A stretch of 37,326 nucleotides of DNA from an uncultured Bacillota bacterium. GTDB taxonomy: Bacteria > Bacillota > Clostridia > Christensenellales > Borkfalkiaceae. The DNA lies in assembly GCA_949287815.1 (NCBI GenBank), contig CASEHS010000013.1, positions 1 to 37,326 of the forward strand, in the 5' to 3' direction. Below, piece after piece: positions 1 through 7,776 of this stretch; within the stretch, counting starts at the first letter, position 1; the number at the start of each line of letters is the position of its first letter. Both the position numbers and the translations under genes were made by a program. Under the pieces are notes generated by a model, which saw nothing but the letters and a program-made list of their open reading frames with translations, was not told the DNA's origin and ran no database searches.

Positions 1-114
1 CTGCCAGGTCGTCATAGGCGCGGCTTGCGCGCTGCCGGTAATATGAGGGCTAACAGCCCGAAACTGAAAAACCACCGGCTATGCCGGTGGATATTTATTG
101 TATAACGCTAATAA
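1..114. other. GC-rich hairpin region, possibly the end of a mobile element or structured RNA
   Basis: The first ~100 bases are clearly richer in G+C than the flanking DNA. They contain two tight inverted repeats: GGGCT/AGCCC (47-51 with 55-59) and CCACCGGC/GCCGGTGG (72-79 with 83-90, loop TAT), the second followed by ATATTTATT. An open frame from base 1 to about 114 on the + strand reads through both without homology I recognise. Terminal hairpins of this kind occur at ends of IS200/IS605-like elements, and also as plain terminators of an upstream gene. The window edge prevents a decision. Confidence 0.25.
72..96 (+). terminator. Strong GC hairpin, terminator-like
   Basis: Perfect 8-bp stem CCACCGGC/GCCGGTGG with a 3-nt loop, followed by an AT-rich tail with only a short T-run. 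It probably ends transcription coming from left of the window. Confidence 0.4.
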
Positions 115-245
115 AATCTCAAAAAATAATTTTTAAATTTGTATTAAATATTATCCAATGTGTTTGTTTATGTAAAAGTATGTATATGTGAATTAAAGGA
201 GTTTTAATAAACGTGCAGAAAAATGAAATTCTAAAATATAAAAAT

Positions 246-290
246 ACCGTGCATAACATTTCTTTTAGGAAGAAAACTGTTATGCACGGC
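246..290 (-). terminator. Hairpin downstream of the CorC-like gene
   Basis: Perfect 12-bp inverted repeat CCGTGCATAACA (247-258) / TGTTATGCACGG (278-289) with a 19-nt loop. Read on the minus strand it lies about 65 nt after the stop of the 354-1676 gene and is followed by ATTTTTATATTTT, consistent with a rho-independent terminator. Apart from this hairpin and the GC-rich repeats at 1-100, I see nothing else in 1-353. Confidence 0.5.
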
Positions 291-353
291 GTTATTTAAT
301 TTGGTTAGAGCTAAGATAGAAAATCAGTCGAATTGAAGAAAATAGAAATTAAA

Positions 354-1676
354 TTATTCAGAATCTTCAGCATTTTCGGATTTTTGGTTCTTATTGTCTG
401 TTTTTTCTTTTTTATCTGATTCCTCGGGTTCAAGTCGTGTAACTTTAACTTCAAGAACTTTTTTCTCGGAAGCTTTTACGACTTCAACTTCAATGTTTTC
501 ATATTGAAAACTTTTACCGATAGGGGGTATTTCGCCTAATTGCTCGATTACCCAACCGCTGACGGTATTGGCATCATAATTATATTCATCTTCATTTAAA
601 CCATAATTATTGAAAAAGTCAGAAAGGTCCGCTTCTGCATTTACAATATCTGTGTTTTCGGATATTGGTTTAAAATAGGTGATTTCTTCATCGTGTTCGT
701 CCCAAATTTCTCCGACAAGCTCTTCAAGAATATCTTCAAGAGTAATAATGCCGAGTGTGCCGCCATATTCGTCTAACACGATCGCCATATGCGTTTTCTT
801 TTTTTGAAGTTGTTTCAGTAACACTGAAATTTTAACGTGTTCCGTTGTATAGGTAACTTCTCGAATCGCTGATTTAATATTTCCAGATTTGCTTAAATAA
901 ACTGGATAGAAATCTTTTTCATGCAAAAAACCGATGATTGAATCTATGCTGCCTTCGTATACCGGTAATCGGGAAAGTCCTTTTTCCTGAAAGACATCTC
1001 GGATTGTTTCGATTGGTGTTGATAATTCGATGGCAACGATATTAACTCTCGGAACGCATATATCACCGACTTCCAAATCGTCAAACTCAATCACAGAGCG
1101 GATCAGTTTAGACTCATCTTGTTTGAGGGTTCCGTCTTCTCGAGCTTCCTCAACCATTGTCATTATTTCATCTTCGGTGACAACTTCTTCATTTTTAAGT
1201 TTAAAAATCTTAGAAAGAACAAATTTGTAACCGCTGAAAATTAAATTGATGGGGTAAAGCAGATAGGTAAAGAACATCAGCAGTGAGTAACCCATCATGG
1301 CAAATTTTTCCGGATAGACTTTGGCGATCATTTTCGGGGTTATTTCACCGAAAATCAAGACGGCAACAGTGGTAACGATAGTGGAAACAGTTGTTGCAAG
1401 GCTTGCATTGTGTGCGATGAGAGCTGCAAAGAACAATCCTGCAAGTGAAGTTGTTGTAATGTTAACAATGTTATTACCGACAAGAATAGTAGAAATCAGA
1501 TGATCGTAATTTTCGGCGAGGCGAAGTGTCTTTTCTGCACGTTTATTACCGTTTGAAATCATTGTTTTCAGTTTTAGCTTGTTAGCGCAGGAATACGCTG
1601 TTTCCATCGATGAGAAAAAGCCCGAAAGCAATAACAGTATAATTATTGAAATCAATAATGGGGCAGAGTCGCCCAT
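354..1676 (-). CDS. CNNM/CorC (HlyC/CorC) family membrane transporter-like protein with CBS pair
   Basis: A 440-residue protein with the family's full domain order. An N-terminal DUF21/CNNM membrane domain (about residues 1-185) has at least three hydrophobic helices and the GEITPK motif near 110. A tandem CBS pair follows (about 200-325, ending in DEYGGTLGIITLEDILEE), then a CorC_HlyC domain (about 340-415). The last ~25 residues are a charged Lys/Glu/Asp/Asn tail. Homologues are linked to Mg/Co efflux or divalent-cation homeostasis, with CBS domains binding adenine nucleotides; the exact ion is inferred only at family level. The start at 1676 is preceded on the minus strand by GGGAGG about 12 nt upstream. 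It is monocistronic, with terminators on both sides. Confidence 0.88.
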   Translation of the reverse strand: MGDSAPLLISIIILLLLSGFFSSMETAYSCANKLKLKTMISNGNKRAEKTLRLAENYDHLISTILVGNNIVNITTTSLAGLFFAALIAHNASLATTVSTIVTTVAVLIFGEITPKMIAKVYPEKFAMMGYSLLMFFTYLLYPINLIFSGYKFVLSKIFKLKNEEVVTEDEIMTMVEEAREDGTLKQDESKLIRSVIEFDDLEVGDICVPRVNIVAIELSTPIETIRDVFQEKGLSRLPVYEGSIDSIIGFLHEKDFYPVYLSKSGNIKSAIREVTYTTEHVKISVLLKQLQKKKTHMAIVLDEYGGTLGIITLEDILEELVGEIWDEHDEEITYFKPISENTDIVNAEADLSDFFNNYGLNEDEYNYDANTVSGWVIEQLGEIPPIGKSFQYENIEVEVVKASEKKVLEVKVTRLEPEESDKKEKTDNKNQKSENAEDSE

Positions 1677-1816
1677 AAAAATAAAAAACCTCCCTTGTTT
1701 GATGAATAGTTCATCAATTTATTATATTAGTATCTATTATACCATATACCCATTAAAAATAAAAATCTTTTTCAGCATTTTTTATAAAATTTATGGTATT
1801 GATAAATAAAATATTA

Positions 1817-1855
1817 TAAAAAAGCGGATTACGGTATTAATTTACCATAATCCGC
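1817..1855 (-). terminator. Terminator of the NlpC/P60 gene
   Basis: Inverted repeat GCGGATTA (1824-1831) / TAATCCGC (1848-1855) with further pairing GGTA/TACC inside. On the minus strand it is followed by TTTTTTATAATATTTTA. It lies 20 nt after the stop of the 1876-2769 gene. Confidence 0.75.
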
Positions 1856-1875
1856 GTAAAGAAGATCGTGAAAAT

Positions 1876-2769
1876 TTAATGAACTCTTCTTGATTCAATA
1901 TAATAATTCCAGCGCTGAGACGATATGGGTTCAATTACAGCATAATCTGAGGCGGTGTGTAAAATGTAGTTTTCACCAAGATAAAGTGCAACATGTCCGA
2001 TTCTTTCTACGCCGGTATTGTTATAACGGGAAGAATTAGTAAAGAACATCAGGTCTCCTCGTTTCAGTTCATTTTTCGGAACATGATTTCCCTGAACAAC
2101 TTGTGTGCGTGTAGTGACGTTCAGATTTACTTTTGCGCCATAATAAAACATATATTGCATGAGGGAAGAACAATCGTATTTAGTATCGTCAAAGTTTTTA
2201 AGAAAATTTCCTTTGCCGTCGTGCAGGCGAACTGCTCCGTATACGTAGGGGAAACCCAAAAGTTTAAGTCCTTCATTAATGATGTTTTCAGTGGTTTCAT
2301 TGTGCTCGTCTTCAATTTTAAATATTTCTGTATAAGCAGAATCGGCGCTTACGTATGCTGTTTTTCCTTTGTATTCGGTAATGTACCATTTCCCGCTGAT
2401 TCCTTTGTAGGAAACCATATCGTTTGTATTAATATAACCTACAGAAGAATACGATGTTCCGGCTCCGCTTCTTAAATTTAATCCGTTGACTTTAGAACGT
2501 ATGTAGGTATAAGTTCTTTTCTTTTCGTCTTCAGGTTCTTCTTCCGGCAATTCAGTTGCCGGAGGTGTAGTATTTTCGGGGGATTCCGGAATGTTTACAT
2601 CTGTATCCGAATCAGTGTTGTTTCCATCTTCGTTATTATCGGGCAGGGGTTCATTGTTTTCAGTTGAAGATGAATTATCGATTTTTGAATAAAAATAAGC
2701 AAAACCAAAAGTAAGAAATACCGCAACAAGTAAGGCGATTGCGGTCGCCTGCATTTTGATTTTTGTCAT
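1876..2769 (-). CDS. Membrane-anchored SH3 domain / NlpC-P60 peptidoglycan hydrolase
   Basis: 297 residues. Residues 7-27 form an uncleaved-looking signal anchor. Residues 31-84 are a low-complexity Asp/Glu/Asn/Pro/Thr linker typical of wall-spanning regions. Residues 88-147 resemble a bacterial SH3 domain (the NLRSGAGTSYSSVG motif). Residues 158-297 are an NlpC/P60 cysteine peptidase. The expected catalytic residues are present: Cys200 in YDCSSL, His259 in RIGHVALYLG and a third polar residue His271 in HTASD. The family cleaves gamma-D-Glu-diamino acid bonds in stem peptides, in keeping with a DAP-type wall (see ddh). The start has a strong SD (CGGAGG on the minus strand, about 10 nt upstream). 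It is divergent from the alpha/beta hydrolase and transcribed alone. Confidence 0.88.
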   Translation of the reverse strand: MTKIKMQATAIALLVAVFLTFGFAYFYSKIDNSSSTENNEPLPDNNEDGNNTDSDTDVNIPESPENTTPPATELPEEEPEDEKKRTYTYIRSKVNGLNLRSGAGTSYSSVGYINTNDMVSYKGISGKWYITEYKGKTAYVSADSAYTEIFKIEDEHNETTENIINEGLKLLGFPYVYGAVRLHDGKGNFLKNFDDTKYDCSSLMQYMFYYGAKVNLNVTTRTQVVQGNHVPKNELKRGDLMFFTNSSRYNNTGVERIGHVALYLGENYILHTASDYAVIEPISSQRWNYYIESRRVH

Positions 2770-2789
2770 AACTTTTTCCTCCGAAAGTT

Positions 2790-2818
2790 ATTTTACTATA
2801 TTTATTCACAAAAATCAA
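2790..2818 (-). promoter_or_regulatory. Promoter for the NlpC/P60 gene
   Basis: On the minus strand TTGATT (2818-2813), a 17-nt spacer and TAAAAT (2795-2790), just upstream of the SD and start at 2769. Confidence 0.5.
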
Positions 2819-2902
2819 TGCAAAAAATTTTCCAAAAGAGTGATTTTTATACATTAATCTAGTACTATGTCAGACATAATTGCAAAAAATAATCTATTTA
2901 CT

Positions 2903-2932
2903 TTGACAAGCTTTCGGCTTTTGTATTATAAT
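2903..2932 (+). promoter_or_regulatory. Sigma-A type promoter for the alpha/beta hydrolase
   Basis: TTGACA (2903-2908), 18-nt spacer, TATAAT (2927-2932). Both boxes are perfect consensus. It lies 24 nt upstream of the start codon at 2956, with SD AAGGAG between. Confidence 0.75.
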
Positions 2933-2955
2933 AATTAAAATAAGGAGAAGATTAA

Positions 2956-3984
2956 ATGGTTATATTTTTTATAGCAATCGCTTCAATTGTTGTATTGTTA
3001 ATTATTGTGAGTATTGTTCTTTCTTTATATATTCTCCGTAGATTTTTTGGCAGAAGATATAACGGGAATCCTTATGTAAAATATTTTAAGTCTGAGGATT
3101 TTGAAGGGTTAAATGCAAGTCCGGTTTCTTTTCATTCTGAATGCGGTGATCTTCTTCGAGGATATGTTTATTCTGCGGCCGGAAAGAAGGAGACGGTTGG
3201 ATTAATTATTTTTTCTCATGGTTTCGGGGCTGGGCATTTATCATATACAACCGAAATAAATACTTTTGCGAAACATGGTTTTAAAGTTTTGGCGTTTGAC
3301 AATACGGGTTGTGTCAGTAGTGAAGGAAATACAATTAAAGGTTTTGATCAGGGTGTTTCTGATTTGGTCTCGGCTGTTGCATATGCGAAAAGTGATGAAA
3401 GTTTAAAAAATCTGCCTATTGCGTTGGTTGGACATTCATGGGGCGGTTTTTCGGTAATGAATGCTTTTCCGTTGTGCGAGAATATAAGTTGTGCGGTTGC
3501 AATATGCGGATTTATTTCAAGTGCAGATGTTATCTCTCAGAACGCATTCGGAAAAATTTTTCCTGTACGATTTATCTCAAAAATTATTTTTAAATTACGA
3601 AATAAAATTGTTTTCGGGAGTAAAGCAAATTATAATTCTTTGAAGTCTTTGAAAAACGTAGAAAAACCCGTGTTTTTACTCTATGGTAAAAAAGATAAAA
3701 CGGTTTTGTGGAAAAAGAACGGACTAAAAATGGCTGAGACATTAAAAGATAATCCTTTTTTAAAAATCAATACTTATGATGAAAAAGCTCATAACGTTTA
3801 TCTTACAGTACAGGCTGAAAAATTATTGAACAGTTCATTTGCTGATGCGGCGTCTAAGGCAAAAAAATGTCCGGCAGAAGCAGAAAAACATTATAAAGAT
3901 ATTAATTATAAAGCAATAACAGAAGAAGATGAACAAGTTATGAATGAAATAATTTCTTTTATTTCAGACAATTTAAAGAAATAA
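2956..3984 (+). CDS. Membrane-anchored alpha/beta hydrolase
   Basis: 342 residues. One N-terminal transmembrane helix (about 2-27), then an alpha/beta-hydrolase fold. The oxyanion region is IIFSHGFGAGH (about 84-94), the nucleophile elbow is GHSWGG with Ser161, and a later His sits in EKAHNVY. It resembles the BAAT/serine aminopeptidase-like group of anchored hydrolases. The substrate cannot be inferred. The SD AAGGAGA lies 7 nt before the ATG. The small gene at 4032 starts 47 nt after its stop and is probably cotranscribed, as no terminator separates them. Confidence 0.85.
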   Translation: MVIFFIAIASIVVLLIIVSIVLSLYILRRFFGRRYNGNPYVKYFKSEDFEGLNASPVSFHSECGDLLRGYVYSAAGKKETVGLIIFSHGFGAGHLSYTTEINTFAKHGFKVLAFDNTGCVSSEGNTIKGFDQGVSDLVSAVAYAKSDESLKNLPIALVGHSWGGFSVMNAFPLCENISCAVAICGFISSADVISQNAFGKIFPVRFISKIIFKLRNKIVFGSKANYNSLKSLKNVEKPVFLLYGKKDKTVLWKKNGLKMAETLKDNPFLKINTYDEKAHNVYLTVQAEKLLNSSFADAASKAKKCPAEAEKHYKDINYKAITEEDEQVMNEIISFISDNLKK

Positions 3985-4031
3985 ATATTTTTAAAACAAG
4001 AATTTATTGATAAAAAAGAGGAGTGGTTAAG

Positions 4032-4229
4032 ATGGATTTAGAGGAGTTGCAAAAAACTTTAGATAAGGAAAAATGGATCGAAAGTGAAAAGATTGGCAGG
4101 GATCTGTGCGGAGAAATGCCTTATTGCGTTAACTGCCGTAAAGAGGTTGAAAATCCTTGTGCAAAGGCTTACAGTGCGTTTTATCTTCAGCCTAAAACGA
4201 AGAAGCGCGGCGGGCCGAAAAAAAGATAA
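4032..4229 (+). CDS. Small conserved-looking Cys protein of unknown function
   Basis: 65 residues from ATG 4032, chosen because AGAGGAG ends about 8 nt upstream; a GTG at 4023 would overlap that SD. I do not recognise the family. It has an acidic helical start, then a compact Cys cluster (C-x6-C-x2-C-x7-C, in the stretch LCGEMPYC..C..PC) that could bind one metal ion or a cluster, and a basic tail ending GGPKKR. No transmembrane segment or signal peptide. It probably forms an operon with the alpha/beta hydrolase. Confidence 0.65.
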   Translation: MDLEELQKTLDKEKWIESEKIGRDLCGEMPYCVNCRKEVENPCAKAYSAFYLQPKTKKRGGPKKR

Positions 4230-4284
4230 AATAATTGTTTATCGGTAATTAATTGCAGATAATATTAACTATGAATAAATAAGA

Positions 4285-4340
4285 GGTAAGCGAAAAGAGT
4301 ATGTTTAAACAAAATGTTAGGGATACACTTTTTGCTTACC
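4285..4340. repeat. Long imperfect inverted repeat in the intergenic region before the tRNA
   Basis: GGTAAGCGAAAAGAGTAT (4285-4302) pairs with ATACACTTTTTGCTTACC (4323-4340), about 18 bp with one G-U and one mismatch, around a ~20-nt AT-rich loop. There is no T-run on the + side. It could be a terminator for the 2956-4229 operon, or an unrecognised structured RNA. Nothing else is evident in 4230-4420. Confidence 0.4.
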
Positions 4341-4420
4341 AAATGGAATTGTATAAGGTTGAAATATATTGGTCAAATATTGTAACATTAAAAATACTTT
4401 TGAAAATAAGATTGAAACAT

Positions 4421-4449
4421 TTGACAATTATCTGATTATTTAATATAAT
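4421..4449 (+). promoter_or_regulatory. Promoter for tRNA-Thr
   Basis: TTGACA (4421-4426), 17-nt spacer, TATAAT (4444-4449), full consensus. The predicted transcript starts about 48 nt before the mature tRNA. Confidence 0.8.
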
Positions 4450-4503
4450 AAATAGGCTGTTGGTTAAAATTGTAAAAATTTTTTCCATATGTAATTTAAA
4501 TAT

Positions 4504-4579
4504 GCTGATATGGCTCAGTCGGTAGAGCACGTCCTTGGTAAGGACGAGGTCGCGGGTTCAAGTCCCGCTATCAGCTCCA
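4504..4579 (+). tRNA. tRNA-Thr (anticodon GGT)
   Basis: A complete cloverleaf can be drawn. The acceptor is GCTGATA/TATCAGC (4504-4510 with 4569-4575). The D-arm stem is GCTC/GAGC. The anticodon stem is CGTCC/GGACG with loop TTGGTAA and anticodon GGT at 4537-4539, reading ACC. The T-arm is GCGGG/CCCGC with loop TTCAAGT. CCA is encoded at 4577-4579 and the discriminator is T. It has its own promoter and terminator and is a single tRNA unit. Confidence 0.97.
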
Positions 4580-4608
4580 AATTTTATGACAGTGTATGTC
4601 AAAAAAGG

Positions 4609-4641
4609 AACGCAGGATAGTAATTTCCTGCGTTTCTTTTT
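4609..4641 (+). terminator. Terminator of the tRNA-Thr transcript
   Basis: Stem AACGCAGGA (4609-4617) / TCCTGCGTT (4626-4634), 8-nt loop, then TCTTTTTTT. Confidence 0.85.
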
Positions 4642-4732
4642 TTATGGAAACTATTTGGAAAATTCGAAAATCAATTGGTGAATCAATGTAAAAGAAAGGT
4701 CAGAAAATCCTAAAAAATTTTTTCTCAAACAG

Positions 4733-4761
4733 TTGACAAGTAGGAAAATGTGTGATATTCT
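4733..4761 (+). promoter_or_regulatory. Promoter of the T-box/trpB2 transcript
   Basis: TTGACA (4733-4738), 17-nt spacer, TATTCT (4756-4761). It immediately precedes the T-box leader. Confidence 0.75.
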
Positions 4762-4770
4762 ATAGAAAAC

Positions 4771-5017
4771 CGATGAGGTAAAGTAGTAACCTGCTAATGC
4801 AGATTTTCAGAGAGCTTTTGGCGGTGGGATAAAAGCAGTCTGACGCAGTGTGAATGGATTACCGAGGGCGGAGGCGAAAGTTTGCGAGTAGTTTCCGACG
4901 TGGCTTTCACGTTATAGGAAGAGGGTATGGTAGTACCTGTAAAGAGGCAACATTTTGTTGTAAATTTGGGTGGCAACACGGTTTATTCGTCCCAAGCGAA
5001 TATAATCGTGTTTTTTT
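4771..5017 (+). promoter_or_regulatory. T-box riboswitch, tryptophan (UGG specifier)
   Basis: Leader RNA that senses uncharged tRNA. The base of Stem I is GGTAA (4777-4781) paired with TTACC (4859-4863), with AGTA next to its 5' strand. The specifier position directly before the 3' strand reads TGG (4855-4857) followed by a purine, giving tryptophan. The conserved T-box motif AATTTGGGTGGCAACACGG sits at about 4963-4981. Its UGGC should pair with a tRNA ending GCCA, which agrees with the G discriminator of bacterial tRNA-Trp. A competing terminator hairpin, CACG..ATTCG (4977-4989) with CGAAT..CGTG (4997-5010), is followed by seven T. Uncharged tRNA-Trp should favour the antiterminator and turn on the downstream tryptophan synthase. 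Confidence 0.93.
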
Positions 5018-5049
5018 ATTGCTATTTTATTTCCTAGGAGGAATTTATT

Positions 5050-6432
5050 ATGTCTGAAAAAACGATCCCTTACAAAATTTATCTTTCTGAAAATGAAATT
5101 CCTAAGTATTGGTATAACCTGAATGCTGCGATGAAGGAAAAGCATGATCCTTTCTTAAATCCAGCGACATTGAAACCTTGTACAAAAGAGGAGTTGTGTC
5201 AGGTTTTTTGTAAAGAGTGTGTAGATCAGGAACTTGATACAACAAATTTGTATATTGAGATACCGCAAGAGATACGAGATTTTTACAGAATGTATCGTCC
5301 CTCACCGCTTGTGAGAGCGTATTGTCTGGAAAAAGCACTGGGTACACCTGCGAAGATCTATTATAAATTTGAAGGTAACAATACTTCCGGCTCACATAAG
5401 CTCAATTCGGCAGTTGCTCAGGCGTATTATGCAAAGAAACAAGGTTTGAAATCTATAACAACGGAAACGGGCGCAGGTCAATGGGGAACAGCTCTTTCGA
5501 TGGCTTCTGCATATTTCGGCTTGGATCTTACCGTTTTTATGGTAAAAGTTTCCAGTGAGCAGAAACCTCATCGCCGCGAAGTAATGAGAACTTATGGGGC
5601 AAAGGTGATTGCATCTCCTTCCGAAACAACTGAGGCAGGCAGAAAAATTTTAAGAGAATTTCCCGGTACCGGCGGATCTCTCGGCTGTGCGATCAGTGAA
5701 GCTGTGGAAAAGGCAATGACTACTGATTCATGCAGGTATGTATTGGGTAGCGTGCTTGATCATGTTTTATTGCATCAGACAGTTATCGGTCAGGAATGTA
5801 AAGTTGCGATGGAGAAATACGGTATTGAACCGGACATGATCATCGGTTGCTGCGGCGGTGGTTCGAACTTCGGCGGTTTGATCGCTCCGTTTATGGGCGA
5901 TAAAATCGCGGGGAAAAATAATATCGATTTTATTGGGGTTGAGCCGGCGAGTTGTCCTTCGCTTACACGCGGAAAATATGCTTATGATTTTTGTGACAGT
6001 GCAAAGATCACGCCGCTTGCGAGAATGTATACGCTTGGTTGTGACTTTATGCCTGCTCCTAATCATGCGGGAGGACTTAGATATCATGGAATGAGCCCTG
6101 TTGTTTCCAAGTTGTATCATGATGGACTGATCCGAGCGAAAACAGTGGAGCAGACTAAGGTGTTTGAAGCGGCTGAACAATTTGCGAGAATAGAAGGCAT
6201 TTTGCCTGCTCCTGAATCGAGCCATGCAATACGTGTTGCGATTGATGAAGCTCTTAAATGTAAAGAGACGGGTGAAGCAAAGACAATTTTGTTCGGACTC
6301 ACGGGAACAGGGTATTTTGATATGACTTCTTATAAACAGTTTAATGATGGAACAATGACAGATTTTATACCTACGGATGACGATCTTAAACAAGGTTTTG
6401 AAAGTATTCCTGATATTGCTGTGAATAAATAA
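5050..6432 (+). CDS. trpB: TrpB2-type tryptophan synthase beta chain
   Basis: 460 residues, longer than classical TrpB (~400) and typical of the TrpB2 subgroup (PLP-dependent condensation of L-serine with indole). The PLP lysine is Lys117 in SGSHKLNS. TETGAGQWG (138-146) is the conserved substrate loop, and the glycine-rich phosphate-binding loop CCGGGSNFGG lies at 267-276. No trpA or other trp gene is nearby, so it probably salvages free indole or makes Trp outside the classical alpha-beta complex. The UGG T-box directly upstream supports a role in tryptophan supply. SD AGGAGG is 8 nt from the ATG. A terminator overlapping the next promoter follows. Confidence 0.92.
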   Translation: MSEKTIPYKIYLSENEIPKYWYNLNAAMKEKHDPFLNPATLKPCTKEELCQVFCKECVDQELDTTNLYIEIPQEIRDFYRMYRPSPLVRAYCLEKALGTPAKIYYKFEGNNTSGSHKLNSAVAQAYYAKKQGLKSITTETGAGQWGTALSMASAYFGLDLTVFMVKVSSEQKPHRREVMRTYGAKVIASPSETTEAGRKILREFPGTGGSLGCAISEAVEKAMTTDSCRYVLGSVLDHVLLHQTVIGQECKVAMEKYGIEPDMIIGCCGGGSNFGGLIAPFMGDKIAGKNNIDFIGVEPASCPSLTRGKYAYDFCDSAKITPLARMYTLGCDFMPAPNHAGGLRYHGMSPVVSKLYHDGLIRAKTVEQTKVFEAAEQFARIEGILPAPESSHAIRVAIDEALKCKETGEAKTILFGLTGTGYFDMTSYKQFNDGTMTDFIPTDDDLKQGFESIPDIAVNK

Positions 6433-6439
6433 AAAAACA

Positions 6440-6468
6440 TTTACAAAAGCTTATTAAAATGGTATAAT
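6440..6468 (+). promoter_or_regulatory. Promoter of the galactose operon
   Basis: TTTACA (6440-6445), 17-nt spacer, TATAAT (6463-6468). The last bases of the -10 box are the first bases of the preceding terminator stem. Confidence 0.75.
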
Positions 6469-6500
6469 GGACGGGAAAGGGATTTCTCGTCCATTTTTAT
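6466..6500 (+). terminator. trpB2 terminator overlapping the galK promoter
   Basis: Stem AATGGACGGGAAA (6466-6478) / TTTCTCGTCCATT (6483-6495) with one G-U pair, 4-nt loop and a T-rich tail. RNA started at the overlapping promoter would begin inside the 5' arm and could not form the full stem. Confidence 0.75.
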
Positions 6501-6519
6501 TATAAAAAGGAAGCTGAAT

Positions 6520-7752
6520 ATGGAACTGAAAGATTTGTATGGCAATAGTGCTGATAGGGATGTTTTTTCAAAGAGGATAGAACAATTAATTGCGGAATTT
6601 GAAAGGGTAACGGGAGAAAAACCTGAAAGCTTTTTCTCTTCGTCCGGCAGGGCAGAAATCTGCGGTAATCACACCGATCATAATCATGGTAAAGTTATTG
6701 TTTCGGCGATCAGTTGCGATATCCTTGCGGCGGTCATGAAACGTGATGACGGGATTATTTCCGTTCATTCGGCAGGATTTCCTTCATTTTCATTGAATAT
6801 AGATGAGTTGGAAGTTTGTAAAGAAGAATATGGGAAAAGCGTTGCTTTGACTCGCGGAGTGGTCAAGGCGATAAAGGATCGCGGATATAAAGTAGGAGGA
6901 TTTACGGCTGTAACGGAAAGCACGATTTTCCGTGGTGCGGGAGTGTCTTCCTCGGCAGCTTTTGAACTTTTGATTTCAGAAATACTTAATCAGCTTTATT
7001 TGGGTGGAGTGCTTTCCAAGGTGGATAAAGCAATCATATCACAGTTTGCCGAAGATGTTTATTTCGGTAAACCTTGTGGACTTTTGGATCAATCCGGTAT
7101 TTCGCTTGGCGGAATGAATGAAATTGATTTTGAAAATCCTGCCTCACCGCAAATAGAATCGTTAAATGCGCCTGCTGGATATACGCTCGTAATTACGAAT
7201 ACAGGTGGATCCCATGCTGCGCTTACCGAACACTATGCGGCGATTAAGTCAGAAATGAAAGAAGTAGCGCAGTTTTTTGGTAAATCAGTCTTAAGAGAAG
7301 TGCCTTATGAGCAATTTTTTGGCTCAATTTCCGAATTGAGGAAAAAGGTGAGCGAAAGGGCAATTTTGCGCGCATTCCATTTTTATGAAGAAAATGAGAG
7401 GGTGGATAAAGCCGCTGCGGCACTTAGGACTGGAAATACAAAAGAATTTCTTTCGGCGATATCTGCATCTGGTATAAGCAGTTTAAATAGCTTGCAAAAT
7501 TGTTTTGTGCCGGGAAGCAGTGAGCAGCCCGTTGTGCTGGCGATACATATGTCGGAAAGATTGATTAAAGACGGCGCGGTTCGGATACATGGCGGTGGAT
7601 TTGCTGGAACGATTTTAGCATATCTTGCGGACGTAGAAGTTCAGAATTATGTAAAAGAAATGAGCAAGGTTTTCGGGGCTGAAAATGTATTTACTGCAAG
7701 CGTAAGAAAATTAGGTGCAACACAACTGAATATTGAAGAGCTGTTGCGTTAG
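6520..7752 (+). CDS. galK: Galactokinase
   Basis: 410 residues, GHMP kinase superfamily, ATP-dependent phosphorylation of alpha-D-galactose at C1 (Leloir pathway). The galactokinase signature GRAEICGNHTDHN lies at 43-55. The GHMP ATP-binding loop RGAGVSSSAA is at 138-147, with Val where Leu is usual. PCGLLDQ contains the presumed catalytic base Asp190, and motif 3, HGGGFAGT, is at 357-364. SD AAAGGAAG precedes the ATG. The mutarotase gene follows 24 nt after the stop, supporting a galactose function. galT and galE are not in this window. Confidence 0.92.
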   Translation: MELKDLYGNSADRDVFSKRIEQLIAEFERVTGEKPESFFSSSGRAEICGNHTDHNHGKVIVSAISCDILAAVMKRDDGIISVHSAGFPSFSLNIDELEVCKEEYGKSVALTRGVVKAIKDRGYKVGGFTAVTESTIFRGAGVSSSAAFELLISEILNQLYLGGVLSKVDKAIISQFAEDVYFGKPCGLLDQSGISLGGMNEIDFENPASPQIESLNAPAGYTLVITNTGGSHAALTEHYAAIKSEMKEVAQFFGKSVLREVPYEQFFGSISELRKKVSERAILRAFHFYEENERVDKAAAALRTGNTKEFLSAISASGISSLNSLQNCFVPGSSEQPVVLAIHMSERLIKDGAVRIHGGGFAGTILAYLADVEVQNYVKEMSKVFGAENVFTASVRKLGATQLNIEELLR

Positions 7753-7776
7753 TTCATAAAACGGGAGGAAAAGAAA

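Noticed and set aside
213..299. 29-codon GTG frame with AAAGGAG upstream
   Set aside because: It covers the perfect inverted repeat that ends the CorC-like gene; composition and length give no support for a protein.
4504..4579. tRNA-Thr as the regulator tRNA of the neighbouring T-box
   Set aside because: The T-box specifier reads TGG and its UGGC needs a G discriminator; this tRNA has anticodon GGT and a T discriminator.
5767..6393. 208-codon minus-strand frame inside trpB2
   Set aside because: Antisense to a gene with all catalytic motifs, no SD, and basic low-complexity composition.
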